From: Campylobacterota bacterium
Lineage (GTDB): Bacteria; Campylobacterota; Campylobacteria; Campylobacterales; Sulfurovaceae
Length of the DNA stretch: 64,000 nt
NCBI GenBank assembly: GCA_003252535.1
Contig: QKDN01000036.1
Span: 1 to 64,000, forward strand
Direction: 5' to 3'
Each line of letters begins with the position of its first letter. Position 1 is the first letter of the stretch. The notes under the pieces are model-generated. The model was not told where the DNA came from, searched no databases, and saw only the letters and a list, made by a program, of their open reading frames with translations. This document shows, piece after piece, positions 53,229 to 62,015 of this stretch. The position numbers and the translations under genes were made by a program.

Positions 53229-54394
53229 GCACTCCGAATTTCCTGGCCTTCCTTGAGGCCAAACCTCTTTACTACAAAGAGATCGACCACCTGCGTATCC
53301 ACCATGCCTATGCCCTGCTCAAAGAACACATTGCCCATCCCCGTACTGTCCATATCGTCGGTACCAACGGCAAGGGCTCGACAGGCCGCACCATTGCCCA
53401 CCTGGCATACAAGAGCGGCCTGAGTGTCGGCCACTACTCCTCCCCCCATATCGTCAGGTTCAACGAACGCATCTGGCTGAACGGCGAGGAGTGCCCCGAC
53501 GCTATCCTCGAGAGGGCGCACCAGAAGCTCCACCCGCTCCTGGGCAGTGAAATGAGCGACGCGCTCAGCTACTTCGAGTACACGACCCTTCTCGCACTGG
53601 TGGTCTTCGAAAGATACGACCTCATCGTCCTCGAGGCAGGGCTCGGCGGTGAGTACGATGCGACCAATGTCTGCGACAAAGAACTCTCGGTGATCACCCC
53701 CATAGGGTACGATCATCAGGCCTTCCTTGGCGATACGATAGAGGCGATCGCCTCTACAAAGATACGGAGTATCAGAAAGCAGGCGCTCCTCGCACCGCAG
53801 GTCTACGATGTAGTTGTTGCGGTCGCCCGGACGATTGCCGATGAGAAAGATGCCGTACTCTATGAGAGCTCCCCTGAAAAGTATTTCACCTCATCGTTCA
53901 CAGAGATCGCCGATACCAAAGGGTGGAGCGGCTACCTGCGGGAGAATATCGCCACAGCCCTGAGAGCCCTTGAGATCATGGCAATCCCGTACAACATCGA
54001 TGATCTCACCTCACTCGAGCTCTTCGGACGCTTCTACCCCCTCGCCCCCAATATCCGCATCGATGTGGGACACAACCCGCTCGCTGCGGAGGCGATAGTC
54101 AAAGCGCTTGAGAAGCCCGTCGTGCTCATCTACAACAGCCTCGACGACAAGGATTACCGCGAGATACTCACGATCCTCCGTCCGAAGATCGAACGCCTCG
54201 AGATCATCCCCATCGAGAGCCAGCGAGCCGCTACGACCGGACAGATCAGGGAGGCAGCCCGAGGTATCGGGATCGGATACGGCGACTACAGCGGGGAGCT
54301 GCGAGACGATGAAGATTACCTCGTCTTCGGCTCGTTCTATGTCATAGAGGCCTTTTTGAAGGATTTCTATAACAAAGAGCAAAAGAGCTCCTAG
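53225..54394 (+). CDS. folC: bifunctional dihydrofolate/folylpolyglutamate synthase
   Basis: 389 residues of the Mur ligase type. The ATP loop is HIVGTNGKGSTGRTIAHLA, and the substrate loops include GLSVGHYSSPHIVRFNERIW and VLEAGLGGEYDATNV. It adds glutamate to dihydropteroate and folates. It starts with the ATGA overlap after lptE and converges with the following sensor gene by 4 bp. Confidence 0.93.
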   Translation: MSTPNFLAFLEAKPLYYKEIDHLRIHHAYALLKEHIAHPRTVHIVGTNGKGSTGRTIAHLAYKSGLSVGHYSSPHIVRFNERIWLNGEECPDAILERAHQKLHPLLGSEMSDALSYFEYTTLLALVVFERYDLIVLEAGLGGEYDATNVCDKELSVITPIGYDHQAFLGDTIEAIASTKIRSIRKQALLAPQVYDVVVAVARTIADEKDAVLYESSPEKYFTSSFTEIADTKGWSGYLRENIATALRALEIMAIPYNIDDLTSLELFGRFYPLAPNIRIDVGHNPLAAEAIVKALEKPVVLIYNSLDDKDYREILTILRPKIERLEIIPIESQRAATTGQIREAARGIGIGYGDYSGELRDDEDYLVFGSFYVIEAFLKDFYNKEQKSS

Positions 54395-56457
54395 CGCTCC
54401 CTGTTCACTGCCCGGTTCTTCCCCTGCCCCTTGGCTTCGTAGAGGGCCTGGTCGGCATTCCGGTAGATATCGTTCAAAGTCGCCTCTTCCCGTGTGAAAT
54501 CCACGAACTCCACCCCTATCGATATGGTCACTACACCGAATTCTCCATTGTAGCGATGCTCGAGTCCAAGGTTCTCCACATCCCTGCACAGCTGTGAGGC
54601 ATAGACGCTTACCTCTTTGTGCTCCATACCGATCAGTATCGCGCCGAACTCCTCTCCACCGAGTCTGAAGAGATAGTCGGTCGCCCGCTTGAGAGAGCTT
54701 TTGAGCTGCGCTGAGACCAGTGAGAGGACTACGTCACCCTGGTCGTGCCCGTAGTGGTCGTTGTAGTTCTTGAAGTTGTCGATATCCATCATCAGGAACG
54801 CAAATCCCATCTTCTCCCTTTTCACCTCGTTGAGCAGACGTGCAGATACCTCGTTGAAGTAGCGTCTGTTATAAAGACCTGTCAGTTCGTCAACGATGGA
54901 TATCTCTTCGAGCTTCAGCTGCAGCAGGTGTATCTGCGTAATATCGGTAAAGGTAACGAGATAGAGATCCTCACCGCCGAACTCGACCCTGTTGGCATCG
55001 ACCCTGAAGTAATACTCCCTGCCGTCGTACTCAATGAGCGCTTTGGCATCACTGATACGCAGTGCATCCTCTACCCACAGCGATGAATCGGTCGGGTAGA
55101 GGAAGGTCTCGTCATCCACTTCGGCGAAAAGATCGCAGACACAGCTGTATTGCTGTCTGAACTCTTCTATACTCGTGAACTCATCGAAGTATTCGAAGAA
55201 TTTTCTGTTGGCACTGATGAGCTCTTTACCGTTCGTGACAATGGCCATATTGGGCCCCTCGTCAAAAAGGATATTGAGATATTCCCGGTTCTTGCGTTCT
55301 ACAGCCTCGAGCTTTTTCCTGGCAGTGATATCCTGATGCGTCCCCGAAAGCCGGACGGCCCTGCCGTCCTGGTCCCTCTCGACCACGCCCCCTGCACCTT
55401 CGATCCAGATGTAGTGTCCCGTACTGTCCCGCAGACGATATTCCACATTATAGCCCGTACCCTCCCGGATAGCCCTGATGATCTCCGGCATCACGCGACG
55501 TTTGTCTACCGAGGGGATACGGGAGAGCAGATCACCGATCGTACCGGTGAGGTGGGATCGTTCGAGACCGAGCATCCTGAGCCACCTCTCGTTGACCTCG
55601 TATCTTTTGCTCCGGAGGTTCCAGTCCCAGTATCCCAGCTTCGAGCCTTCTATGACACTGTCGAGTACCCTGTTGTTGTGCAGCAACTCTTTGTTGAGCT
55701 GGGAGAGCTCGTATGTCTGTTCATGGACCTTGTTATCGAGGTTCCTGTTGAGCCTCTCGATCTGGTCCTGTCGTTTGAGCCAGCCGTAGATGATATACAA
55801 AAACCCGAACAATACACCGGTACTCACCGCAACATGAACGAGGTATTCGTTGTTCGCCGTCCGGCGTTCATCATAATAATAGGTCGCATCCATCGCTATA
55901 GCGATCCCCCCGCGGATATCTCCCACCTTGTATCCCTGGATAGCATGGCATTTGAGACACGCGTTCTCTACCCTCAGAGCACCGATGTATTCATACTGCC
56001 TGCTCCCCTCCACCAGACGATCCCGAAAATCCTCTCCATCGTTCTTCTCAATATCCGCGAGTGCTTCGGCATAGAAGCCTTTGGCTTTGTTGACAGGGTT
56101 GATCGGATTGTTGCTGACGATAAAAAAGTGCATCTGCTCCGAGCGTGAAAGTTCGGAGAGCTGCCGCGTCATCCATGCCGGGTTGATCTTGACCAGCCGT
56201 TTTCCTTCGCTGTCATATTTTACATTGTTGATGAGATAGGGGTTGGGTTCGAGTTTGGGGTGGTCGCTGTAGATACCACCATTTTGTGCGTTCCAGCTGC
56301 GCATATTGACGATGTTCTCGTAATAGGCCCTGGCTGTCTGCCGCAACGTATTCTCTTCACCCCTGACCGATTTGGTCATATTGTCATATATGAAGATATT
56401 GAATGCTGCATATATCAACAACAGCAGCAATGCGATGGGCAAATAGTATCTTTTCAT
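54391..56457 (-). CDS. diguanylate cyclase with haem-binding sensor and PAS domains
   Basis: 688 residues: membrane helix (about 5-25), a periplasmic Tll0287-like (DUF3365) sensor with the haem motif CLKCH at 167-171, a second helix (about 205-228), a PAS domain with a PAC tail (about 275-390), another PAS-like region (about 400-510), and a GGDEF domain with an intact FRLGGEEFGAIL near 600. It should make cyclic di-GMP in response to a signal at the c-type haem, such as redox state or a gas ligand. The I-site was not checked. It is a single gene, convergent with folC and divergent from plsY. Confidence 0.9.
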   Translation of the reverse strand: MKRYYLPIALLLLLIYAAFNIFIYDNMTKSVRGEENTLRQTARAYYENIVNMRSWNAQNGGIYSDHPKLEPNPYLINNVKYDSEGKRLVKINPAWMTRQLSELSRSEQMHFFIVSNNPINPVNKAKGFYAEALADIEKNDGEDFRDRLVEGSRQYEYIGALRVENACLKCHAIQGYKVGDIRGGIAIAMDATYYYDERRTANNEYLVHVAVSTGVLFGFLYIIYGWLKRQDQIERLNRNLDNKVHEQTYELSQLNKELLHNNRVLDSVIEGSKLGYWDWNLRSKRYEVNERWLRMLGLERSHLTGTIGDLLSRIPSVDKRRVMPEIIRAIREGTGYNVEYRLRDSTGHYIWIEGAGGVVERDQDGRAVRLSGTHQDITARKKLEAVERKNREYLNILFDEGPNMAIVTNGKELISANRKFFEYFDEFTSIEEFRQQYSCVCDLFAEVDDETFLYPTDSSLWVEDALRISDAKALIEYDGREYYFRVDANRVEFGGEDLYLVTFTDITQIHLLQLKLEEISIVDELTGLYNRRYFNEVSARLLNEVKREKMGFAFLMMDIDNFKNYNDHYGHDQGDVVLSLVSAQLKSSLKRATDYLFRLGGEEFGAILIGMEHKEVSVYASQLCRDVENLGLEHRYNGEFGVVTISIGVEFVDFTREEATLNDIYRNADQALYEAKGQGKNRAVNRER

Positions 56458-56615
56458 CTACAGAGTATATCCTTACTCGTACTAAAAACGACTGGTGATC
56501 GTACAGGTGAAGACAAAAACCGTGACACTGGTTCAAATCTACTCTTTTTGTCGCAATAGCAACAATTTTATCCAAATTCGGATAAAATAGCGACAGTTTA
56601 TTTTATGGATCTCAT

Positions 56616-57227
56616 ATGGAATCGATCAATATCAATCTGCTCTTCTATCTTATCGCCTACCTTCTTGCAGGTATCCCGTTCGGTTATGTCCTTGCCAAGC
56701 AATTCGCCGGTGTCGATATCAAAAATGCCGGCAGCGGCAATATCGGTGCGACCAATGTACTGCGTGTGGTCAAAGAGAAAGACCCCAAACTCGCCAAGAA
56801 GCTCGGTGCCATCACCCTCCTCCTCGATGCCCTCAAGGGGGCTGTCGTGATCCTCGCTGCGAAGTTCATTGGGCTTGACAGCGGTGTCCTCTGGACCCTG
56901 GCGGTTCTCTCGGTCATGGGGCACTGCTTCTCCGCTTTCCTCTCGTTCGAAGGGGGCAAAGGGGTGGCGACAGGTTTCGGCGTCTTCGCGGTGATGATGC
57001 CCATCCCAGCGCTCATATCCGTCGCTATCTGGGGGATCGCAGCGAAGGGTCTGAAGATATCTTCACTCTCATCGCTCATTGGCCTTGCCGGTTTCGTTGT
57101 TACAAGCTACATCCTATACCCTGACACACCGCATGCGCCGATCTGGATCATCACGATCGTCATTTTCTATAAACATATCCCGAATATCGTCAGACTCTTC
57201 AAAAAAGAAGAAGGCGCGGTGGTATGA
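56616..57227 (+). CDS. plsY: glycerol-3-phosphate acyltransferase PlsY
   Basis: 203 residues with about five membrane helices. The motifs NAGSGNIGATNVLRVV, GAITLLLDALKGAVV and SFEGGKGVATGFG mark PlsY, which uses acyl-phosphate to start phospholipid synthesis. It overlaps folB by 4 bp (ATGA). It starts 158 bp from the divergent sensor gene, with no clear terminator or regulatory element between. Confidence 0.94.
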   Translation: MESININLLFYLIAYLLAGIPFGYVLAKQFAGVDIKNAGSGNIGATNVLRVVKEKDPKLAKKLGAITLLLDALKGAVVILAAKFIGLDSGVLWTLAVLSVMGHCFSAFLSFEGGKGVATGFGVFAVMMPIPALISVAIWGIAAKGLKISSLSSLIGLAGFVVTSYILYPDTPHAPIWIITIVIFYKHIPNIVRLFKKEEGAVV

Positions 57228-57556
57228 CGATCCACATCGACTCGCTGCAGTTCGATACTATCATCGGATTGCTCGATTTCGAGAGGATCACACCCCAGAG
57301 GATCGTTATCTCCCTCCAGATCGACTACGAATATACGGAGGGCCTGTTTCTCAACTACGCAGATATCGCATCTGTTGTGAAAGCAGATATCCTCTCAGGG
57401 CAATACACCCTTCTTGAAGACGCCCTCCTTTCGCTCAAAGCTCTTTTATTCGAAAAGTATCCGGCTATCGAGAGACTTGGCATCAGGATCACCAAACCCG
57501 ATATTCTTCCTGACTGTTCTGTAGCCTTGAGCGAAGAGTGGATAGCGGGTCGTTAG
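57224..57556 (+). CDS. folB: dihydroneopterin aldolase FolB
   Basis: 110 residues, close to the usual FolB length. TIIGLLDFERITPQRIVISL and ILSGQYTLLEDALLSLKALL match the family, and the C-terminal KPDILPDCSVALS ends the pterin site. It acts in folate synthesis, the same pathway as folC about 3 kb upstream. It is co-transcribed with plsY and converges with cmoM. Confidence 0.87.
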   Translation: MTIHIDSLQFDTIIGLLDFERITPQRIVISLQIDYEYTEGLFLNYADIASVVKADILSGQYTLLEDALLSLKALLFEKYPAIERLGIRITKPDILPDCSVALSEEWIAGR

Positions 57557-57562
57557 CCACTC

Positions 57563-58342
57563 CTAACCGACTCTCTTTCTTGCCAGTATATGGACATACC
57601 TTCCCATATCCCGGTAAGGTTCCTCCCTGCAATACCGATACTCCAGCGCCTCCAGCTCTTCCATATCGCTTCCTCCTAGTGCCGTTTCGCTCATGTAGTC
57701 ATGAAATACACGTATCCCTGTCTGTACTTCGATATCGTACCCATGTTCCCCAAGCCAGTGCCGCATCTCGTGCGGTTTCTGGGGATGGGGCGGGGTCAGC
57801 TTCTTCCCTTTGCCGTACCAGTTGGCCTCATTGCCTACGAACGGGATGCGCCACTCACCCCGCACGGCATTGCGGTAGACAAAACTGTGATAATTGAAGA
57901 ACAGCAGCGAGAGATACCCGCCCGCTTTGACCCTGGAAGCTACTATAGCAAGTGTCTCCAGCGGATCCGCCGTCCACTCGATCACAGCATGGAACAGTAC
58001 CAGGTCCTGTGGTGCGATGAGTGCCGCCATCTCCTGTGCAGGGATATTGGCAAACAGCCCTTCCGCACCTGCTTCACCGAAGTTCTTCCTGCATACATCC
58101 AGCATCTTTGCAGAGATGTCACAGCAGCTCAGAGTATGGGAATTACGGGCGAACCATAGCGCCAGCTGCCCCATCCCGCACCCTGCATCCCATATTTTCA
58201 TCGGACCCGTGGCGTATAGTCCCGCAAGGTCCTCCTGTAGCAGTTTCAGTCTCCACTCCCCCTTGAACCCGCTGTATATCCGTTCATTGAACTTTTCAAA
58301 AAGCAGGTCGAAGTTCTGGTCATATTTCTTTTTTTGCTGCAT
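57563..58342 (-). CDS. cmoM: CmoM-like tRNA uridine-5-carboxymethoxy methyltransferase
   Basis: 259 residues of a class I SAM methyltransferase. The SAM loop is IWDAGCGMGQLALWFA, followed by LVLFHAVIEWTADPLETLAI, and the C-terminal GIRVFHDYMSETALGG with RYCREEPYRDMGRYVHILAR closely follows E. coli CmoM (SmtA). CmoM methylates cmo5U34 in some tRNAs. No cmoA or cmoB is next to it. It lies 3 bases from convergent folB's stop region and is preceded by a hairpin repeat element. Confidence 0.88.
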   Translation of the reverse strand: MQQKKKYDQNFDLLFEKFNERIYSGFKGEWRLKLLQEDLAGLYATGPMKIWDAGCGMGQLALWFARNSHTLSCCDISAKMLDVCRKNFGEAGAEGLFANIPAQEMAALIAPQDLVLFHAVIEWTADPLETLAIVASRVKAGGYLSLLFFNYHSFVYRNAVRGEWRIPFVGNEANWYGKGKKLTPPHPQKPHEMRHWLGEHGYDIEVQTGIRVFHDYMSETALGGSDMEELEALEYRYCREEPYRDMGRYVHILARKRVG

Positions 58343-58390
58343 AGTGTCTCGTTATCGATTTGTCATGGGAATAACCGGGTGTTTTGGAGT

Positions 58391-58483
58391 CGTCGGCTTT
58401 AGCCATGCCTGATGGAAGCAAATTATCCCAGAATATCATATCAGGCATCTGATTGAGCTTTTTCGGGACTAAAGTCTCCGGCT
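58391..58483 (+). repeat. two-core hairpin element, copy 2
   Basis: Core 1 is CGTCGGCTTTAGCCATGCC (58391-58409) and core 2 is CTTTTTCGGGACTAAAGTCT plus CCGGCT (58458-58483). Between them ATGCCTGAT (58405-58413) pairs with ATCAGGCAT (58440-58448), giving a large stem in this copy. It fills the gap between cmoM and the polyferredoxin gene and continues into CCGAGG, which may pair with the CTCGGGAG found near copy 1. Confidence 0.65.
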
Positions 58484-58529
58484 CCCGAGGTTGTCGATGA
58501 TATACACCGGGAATCCGCCAAGGTGCGGA

Positions 58530-59591
58530 CTACCCTATATCCTTCGCAAGTGCGAAGATACTGCTGTGATTGGTCACGAAATCTTTGCAACGTGCACAAA
58601 TGGTCTCTTCACCTTTCTGTGGGAACGGTGTCTTGCACTCCGTACAGACCACGAACCTGTGCTCTATAGCAACCATAGCCCTGTCGAACGCAAAATTGAC
58701 CAGGTCAAGCTCCTCTTTGCTGCTGATAGAACCCGGCTTGCAGATATCCTCGCAGATACCGCAGGCGATACAGCGGTAAGGCTGGAAGAGTATCTTCGAC
58801 TGGTCGGCGCTGTACGTGAGCGCTTTGGTCGGACAAAACTGTATACAGTCACCGCAGTTGGTACAGCTAGCGAAGTCTATCTGCTTGTTGGACGTGAACT
58901 TGAAATCTCCCTTTAGGAGCGTATTTGCGGCCAGTGGTACGGACTTTTTCAGGGAATTCCCCAGAAGCTGTCTGGCTACCGGTATGCTCTCCCCCGTATC
59001 GAATATCTCACCGACCTCGACATCATTCGAGAATTCTTCTATGGCTGAGGCAAGTTTGGTAAAGAGCTCTCTTCGATGTGTCGTTTTGGGGATTTCATAG
59101 TCAGTCTCTATACGGTTGGGTACACCCATCTGCCCCAGTATTTCATTGGCATCCGCAATATTCTGTACGATATAGTCCTCAAGCTTCTTCCCGCCGTTGT
59201 GCTCGCACGTCGCACAGTTCGACAGGTCGCAGACAAGCGACTCTTTGCGAAGTCCCATTGAGAGCATCTGCTCTATACTGAATGTCGCAAGGCATGGTGT
59301 GTTGCTCTTGCACGATACCCTTTTCTCCTCCCTGGCGCCGAACGTCACGACGAACAGGTTCGTATCGAATGCCTCATTGGTGATCGCCTGCGTCGGGCAG
59401 ACGCCGATGCACCCCTTGCATTCGACACATCGGTCAGCGTTAAGCGACACCCTCCTGTTCTTGTTCAGTTCGAGGGCATCGTACGGGCATATTTCCATAC
59501 ACAGGGAACACTCGTTCCTGTCATATTCGATCCGGAGACATTTCATCCCGTCGAGGGAGATATCCCCCTTGGTATATTTATTCTCCAGCAT
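58530..59591 (-). CDS. cytoplasmic polyferredoxin of the molybdoenzyme operon
   Basis: 353 residues with four 4Fe-4S motifs, two near the N-terminus (CSLCMEICPYDA and CVECKGCIGVCP) and two near residues 240-285 (CTNCGDCIQFCP and CIACGICEDICK). Other cysteines lie at CKSNTPC, CDLSNCATC and a C-terminal CTECKTPF/CARC pair that may bind zinc or iron. There is no signal peptide, so it works inside the cell. It overlaps torD by 14 bp and is the last gene. It may carry electrons for assembly or reduction of the cofactor, but that is inferred from position only. Confidence 0.8.
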   Translation of the reverse strand: MLENKYTKGDISLDGMKCLRIEYDRNECSLCMEICPYDALELNKNRRVSLNADRCVECKGCIGVCPTQAITNEAFDTNLFVVTFGAREEKRVSCKSNTPCLATFSIEQMLSMGLRKESLVCDLSNCATCEHNGGKKLEDYIVQNIADANEILGQMGVPNRIETDYEIPKTTHRRELFTKLASAIEEFSNDVEVGEIFDTGESIPVARQLLGNSLKKSVPLAANTLLKGDFKFTSNKQIDFASCTNCGDCIQFCPTKALTYSADQSKILFQPYRCIACGICEDICKPGSISSKEELDLVNFAFDRAMVAIEHRFVVCTECKTPFPQKGEETICARCKDFVTNHSSIFALAKDIG

Positions 59592-60156
59592 CGATCTCTA
59601 CCTCGTATGTCAGGTTGCTGTAGTCTTCGAGCATGAAATCTACCGTGAAATCACAGAGATCCTCGTAGAAAGGGTTTTGCGTCATCTCTTTGACGCTGAC
59701 AAGAAACTGCGGCACCCATTCGAGCAGGTGTTCACGATAAAAACGAAGCTGTGCTTTGGTATCGTTCTGAAGGATCAGCTTCTGCATGAATCCAAACTCG
59801 ATCGCGATATGATCGGGGACATGCAGCGATGAGTTCTCGAGGTTGATCTCGTAACCGTGGGAAAAGTAAAACTGCATGACCGGGTTCTGAAGACCGACAA
59901 GTATCTCGTTCTTGACGTCGAGTACCGACGACTCTATCGGGTGGTTGTTCATCAAAAAGAGCGAATTGTACTCTATATTCAGCTCGTCAAGAAGTGTCTC
60001 TTCACTGCCTGAGAGAATGTATTCTGAAGCGTTCTCTCCGATCGTCTCGAGAAGATCGGGGTTGGCGCGCATATCTCCGAGAAGTTTGGCATTGACCTCG
60101 GTGGCATAAATGCGCGATAAAAAGGCATAAATATAAGCCCTGATCCTGTTATCCAT
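59578..60156 (-). CDS. TorD/DmsD-family molybdoenzyme chaperone
   Basis: 192 residues, all helical. HVPDHIAIEFGFMQKLIL and FYREHLLEWVPQFLVSV are the conserved TorD-family segments. These chaperones hold the Tat signal of a molybdoenzyme alpha subunit until the cofactor is inserted. The target is presumably the truncated alpha subunit at the right edge. It lies 168 bp after the small Cys-rich gene, with a hairpin between. Confidence 0.88.
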   Translation of the reverse strand: MDNRIRAYIYAFLSRIYATEVNAKLLGDMRANPDLLETIGENASEYILSGSEETLLDELNIEYNSLFLMNNHPIESSVLDVKNEILVGLQNPVMQFYFSHGYEINLENSSLHVPDHIAIEFGFMQKLILQNDTKAQLRFYREHLLEWVPQFLVSVKEMTQNPFYEDLCDFTVDFMLEDYSNLTYEVEIDAGE

Positions 60157-60301
60157 TGTATTCCTTTGGTTTATGGGTGTGAGATGATATCATTGCGGAG
60201 ATAAAAGTTTTGATACACTGTGAACATATCGCAAAAGTGTAATCAAACTCTTATGATGTACTGCAAAAAATACGCTGTATGTTTGACAGTAGATCATACT
60301 C

Positions 60302-60319
60302 CCGCGCCGTAAAGCGCGG
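60302..60319 (-). terminator. GC-rich hairpin between the structural genes and torD
   Basis: CCGCGC and GCGCGG pair with a 6-base loop, 5 bp after the stop of the Cys-rich gene. There is no T-run, so it may be a partial terminator that lowers expression of torD relative to the structural genes, or an mRNA-stabilising hairpin. Confidence 0.5.
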
Positions 60320-60324
60320 CAGGT

Positions 60325-60795
60325 TTACAGACAACCTTTGAAGAATGACTTCGCTGGTGGTGGCGGTGCTTTGAAATCTGTAGCGGTAATCGTGTTGGTC
60401 TTGCTGTCATACGATCCTTCGATCGTTACAAGATCCTGACTCATACCCTTTTCGATCATTGCCGCAACGTTGAGGCTCTTTGCAGGAGTGATTTTGTAAT
60501 ATTGAAGTTCATCATGAACGTAGACTACAAGCTCGGTTTTGACTGGATCACCGAACTCCCAGTTCTGATAACATTCACCTTCACCACAAACGATAGACTC
60601 GAGTCTACAGTCCTTGAAGAGACCCTGCTCGGCACACCATTTGGTGGTCAAAAAGCCCTGTTTGCTGAAAGTCGCTTCAGCTGGTGCGTCCTGAGCCGGT
60701 GTTACCGTCTGAGCCGATGTCTTTGCCTCTTCGGCAGCGTGAAGACCTGCTGCCATTGTAAGTGCTACTACTGTAGCGAGGAGTGTTTTTCTCAT
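60325..60795 (-). CDS. periplasmic Cys-containing protein of unknown function
   Basis: 156 residues with a signal peptide (about 1-20, ending GLHAAEE). The mature part has five cysteines: WCAEQGLFKDC, IVCGEGECYQN and a C-terminal GCL. It also has a Pro-rich KAPPPPAKSF segment near the end. No haem motif CxxCH is present, so disulfides or a metal site are possible. Its start overlaps the gamma subunit stop by 4 bp, so it is made with the enzyme. I do not recognise a family. Confidence 0.75.
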   Translation of the reverse strand: MRKTLLATVVALTMAAGLHAAEEAKTSAQTVTPAQDAPAEATFSKQGFLTTKWCAEQGLFKDCRLESIVCGEGECYQNWEFGDPVKTELVVYVHDELQYYKITPAKSLNVAAMIEKGMSQDLVTIEGSYDSKTNTITATDFKAPPPPAKSFFKGCL

Positions 60796-62015
60796 TTCTC
60801 TACCTCCGCTTTGAGTGTCTTGAGATAGGCAACGGCATCATCGATCATCGCCTTGTCCGTCATCATAGGAGGCATTGTCGATGTTCTGTTCCCTTTATCG
60901 TCCACATTATACCATGCAAAGTTCTTGTGTGCATTTCTGTTGTATCCAGGGACTACTACTGCGCTTGGATCTGCGATAGACTCCGCAAGGTAGGCAGCAG
61001 TTGAGTATCCGCCGATATTGCTGAGGTTCGGAGCCATATATGGCATTGCAGCGACTTTCTCTTTGCTGAGAGTATGGCAGCTTGTACACATTGCCTCTAC
61101 ATTCGCTTTTCCTGATTCTGCGTTACCTTTTGGCGCTTCTGTGAGCTCTTTTACGAGTTCCTCGTTCCCTTTCTTGCCATCGAGATCGACTGCGATCCAT
61201 GTAGAAAGAAGCTTGAGACCGTCTCTGCCCATCTTCTCACCGTCCCATACCGCGAATGCTACAGGAACAGCTCCGGCTTTTGAGAGGTCGATATTGGCAT
61301 CTGAGAGCGGTCTGCCGAGTGTACCCGACCACGCTTTCCCTTTTGTATCGTAATCCATTGTCATGTTGAACTTGCTGCTGTCATCTTTGATCTCTGTCAT
61401 CGATCTGAAGCCTTCAGAGATGAACGATCTCATGTAATGTGTTTTTGCAGCGTTCGCTACATCCCCGTCGAACTTCTTGAGATCGTCACCGAATGCATTG
61501 GTGTTGTCTCTGTTGACCTGGAGTGCTACGTCTTTGTTGCCGTTCGGTTCATAGTGCTTTGTTACAGCTTTGTTGAGGTGAACGAGTACCGGTCTCCCTT
61601 CTGAACCCATACCGATGTACGGGAGTTTCTTCGCATCTTCGAAGTTCGTAGCGATCTGGACTGCGAACCCGTCAGGATATTTGTCTGATGCAGTACCGTC
61701 CTGGATACTTTGCGTACCATCTGGCCATGTGATCCTGAACGCGATGCACTTGTCATTGTAAAGAGCAGCTACTTTCGCTACTTTTGCCTTGTTCTCCGCA
61801 TTGGCAGCGTTGCCCTTCTTGTCGTTCATTTTGATCGTCGTTTGAGGGTAGAGAGTCACTTCGCTCTCTTTAGCTTTGCTCCAGAGCTTGTCTGAAGACT
61901 TTAGCTGTGCCGGCTTCACATCATTGCCGATCTTTGCCGCAACGATGCTTCCCTCTGCGCTGAGCGCAGATGCAACAAATGCTGTTGCTACGATTGATTT
62001 AGCTATTCTTCTCAT
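60792..62015 (-). CDS. ethylbenzene-dehydrogenase-like gamma subunit fused to cytochrome c
   Basis: 407 residues. A signal peptide (about 1-20) is followed by the gamma-subunit fold of type II DMSO-reductase enzymes (about 25-285, with YNDKCIAFRITWPDGTQS and KYPDGFAVQI), which binds a b-type haem in known members. The C-terminal part is a cytochrome c domain with CTSCH at 310-314 and a probable Met ligand in TSTMPPMMTD. In most known enzymes these are separate proteins. The start overlaps the beta stop by 4 bp. Confidence 0.85.
   Translation of the reverse strand: MRRIAKSIVATAFVASALSAEGSIVAAKIGNDVKPAQLKSSDKLWSKAKESEVTLYPQTTIKMNDKKGNAANAENKAKVAKVAALYNDKCIAFRITWPDGTQSIQDGTASDKYPDGFAVQIATNFEDAKKLPYIGMGSEGRPVLVHLNKAVTKHYEPNGNKDVALQVNRDNTNAFGDDLKKFDGDVANAAKTHYMRSFISEGFRSMTEIKDDSSKFNMTMDYDTKGKAWSGTLGRPLSDANIDLSKAGAVPVAFAVWDGEKMGRDGLKLLSTWIAVDLDGKKGNEELVKELTEAPKGNAESGKANVEAMCTSCHTLSKEKVAAMPYMAPNLSNIGGYSTAAYLAESIADPSAVVVPGYNRNAHKNFAWYNVDDKGNRTSTMPPMMTDKAMIDDAVAYLKTLKAEVEK

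Noticed and set aside
56525-56545. tRNA T-loop-like GGTTCAAATC
   Set aside because: Flanking bases do not form the T stem or acceptor stem, so it is a chance match.
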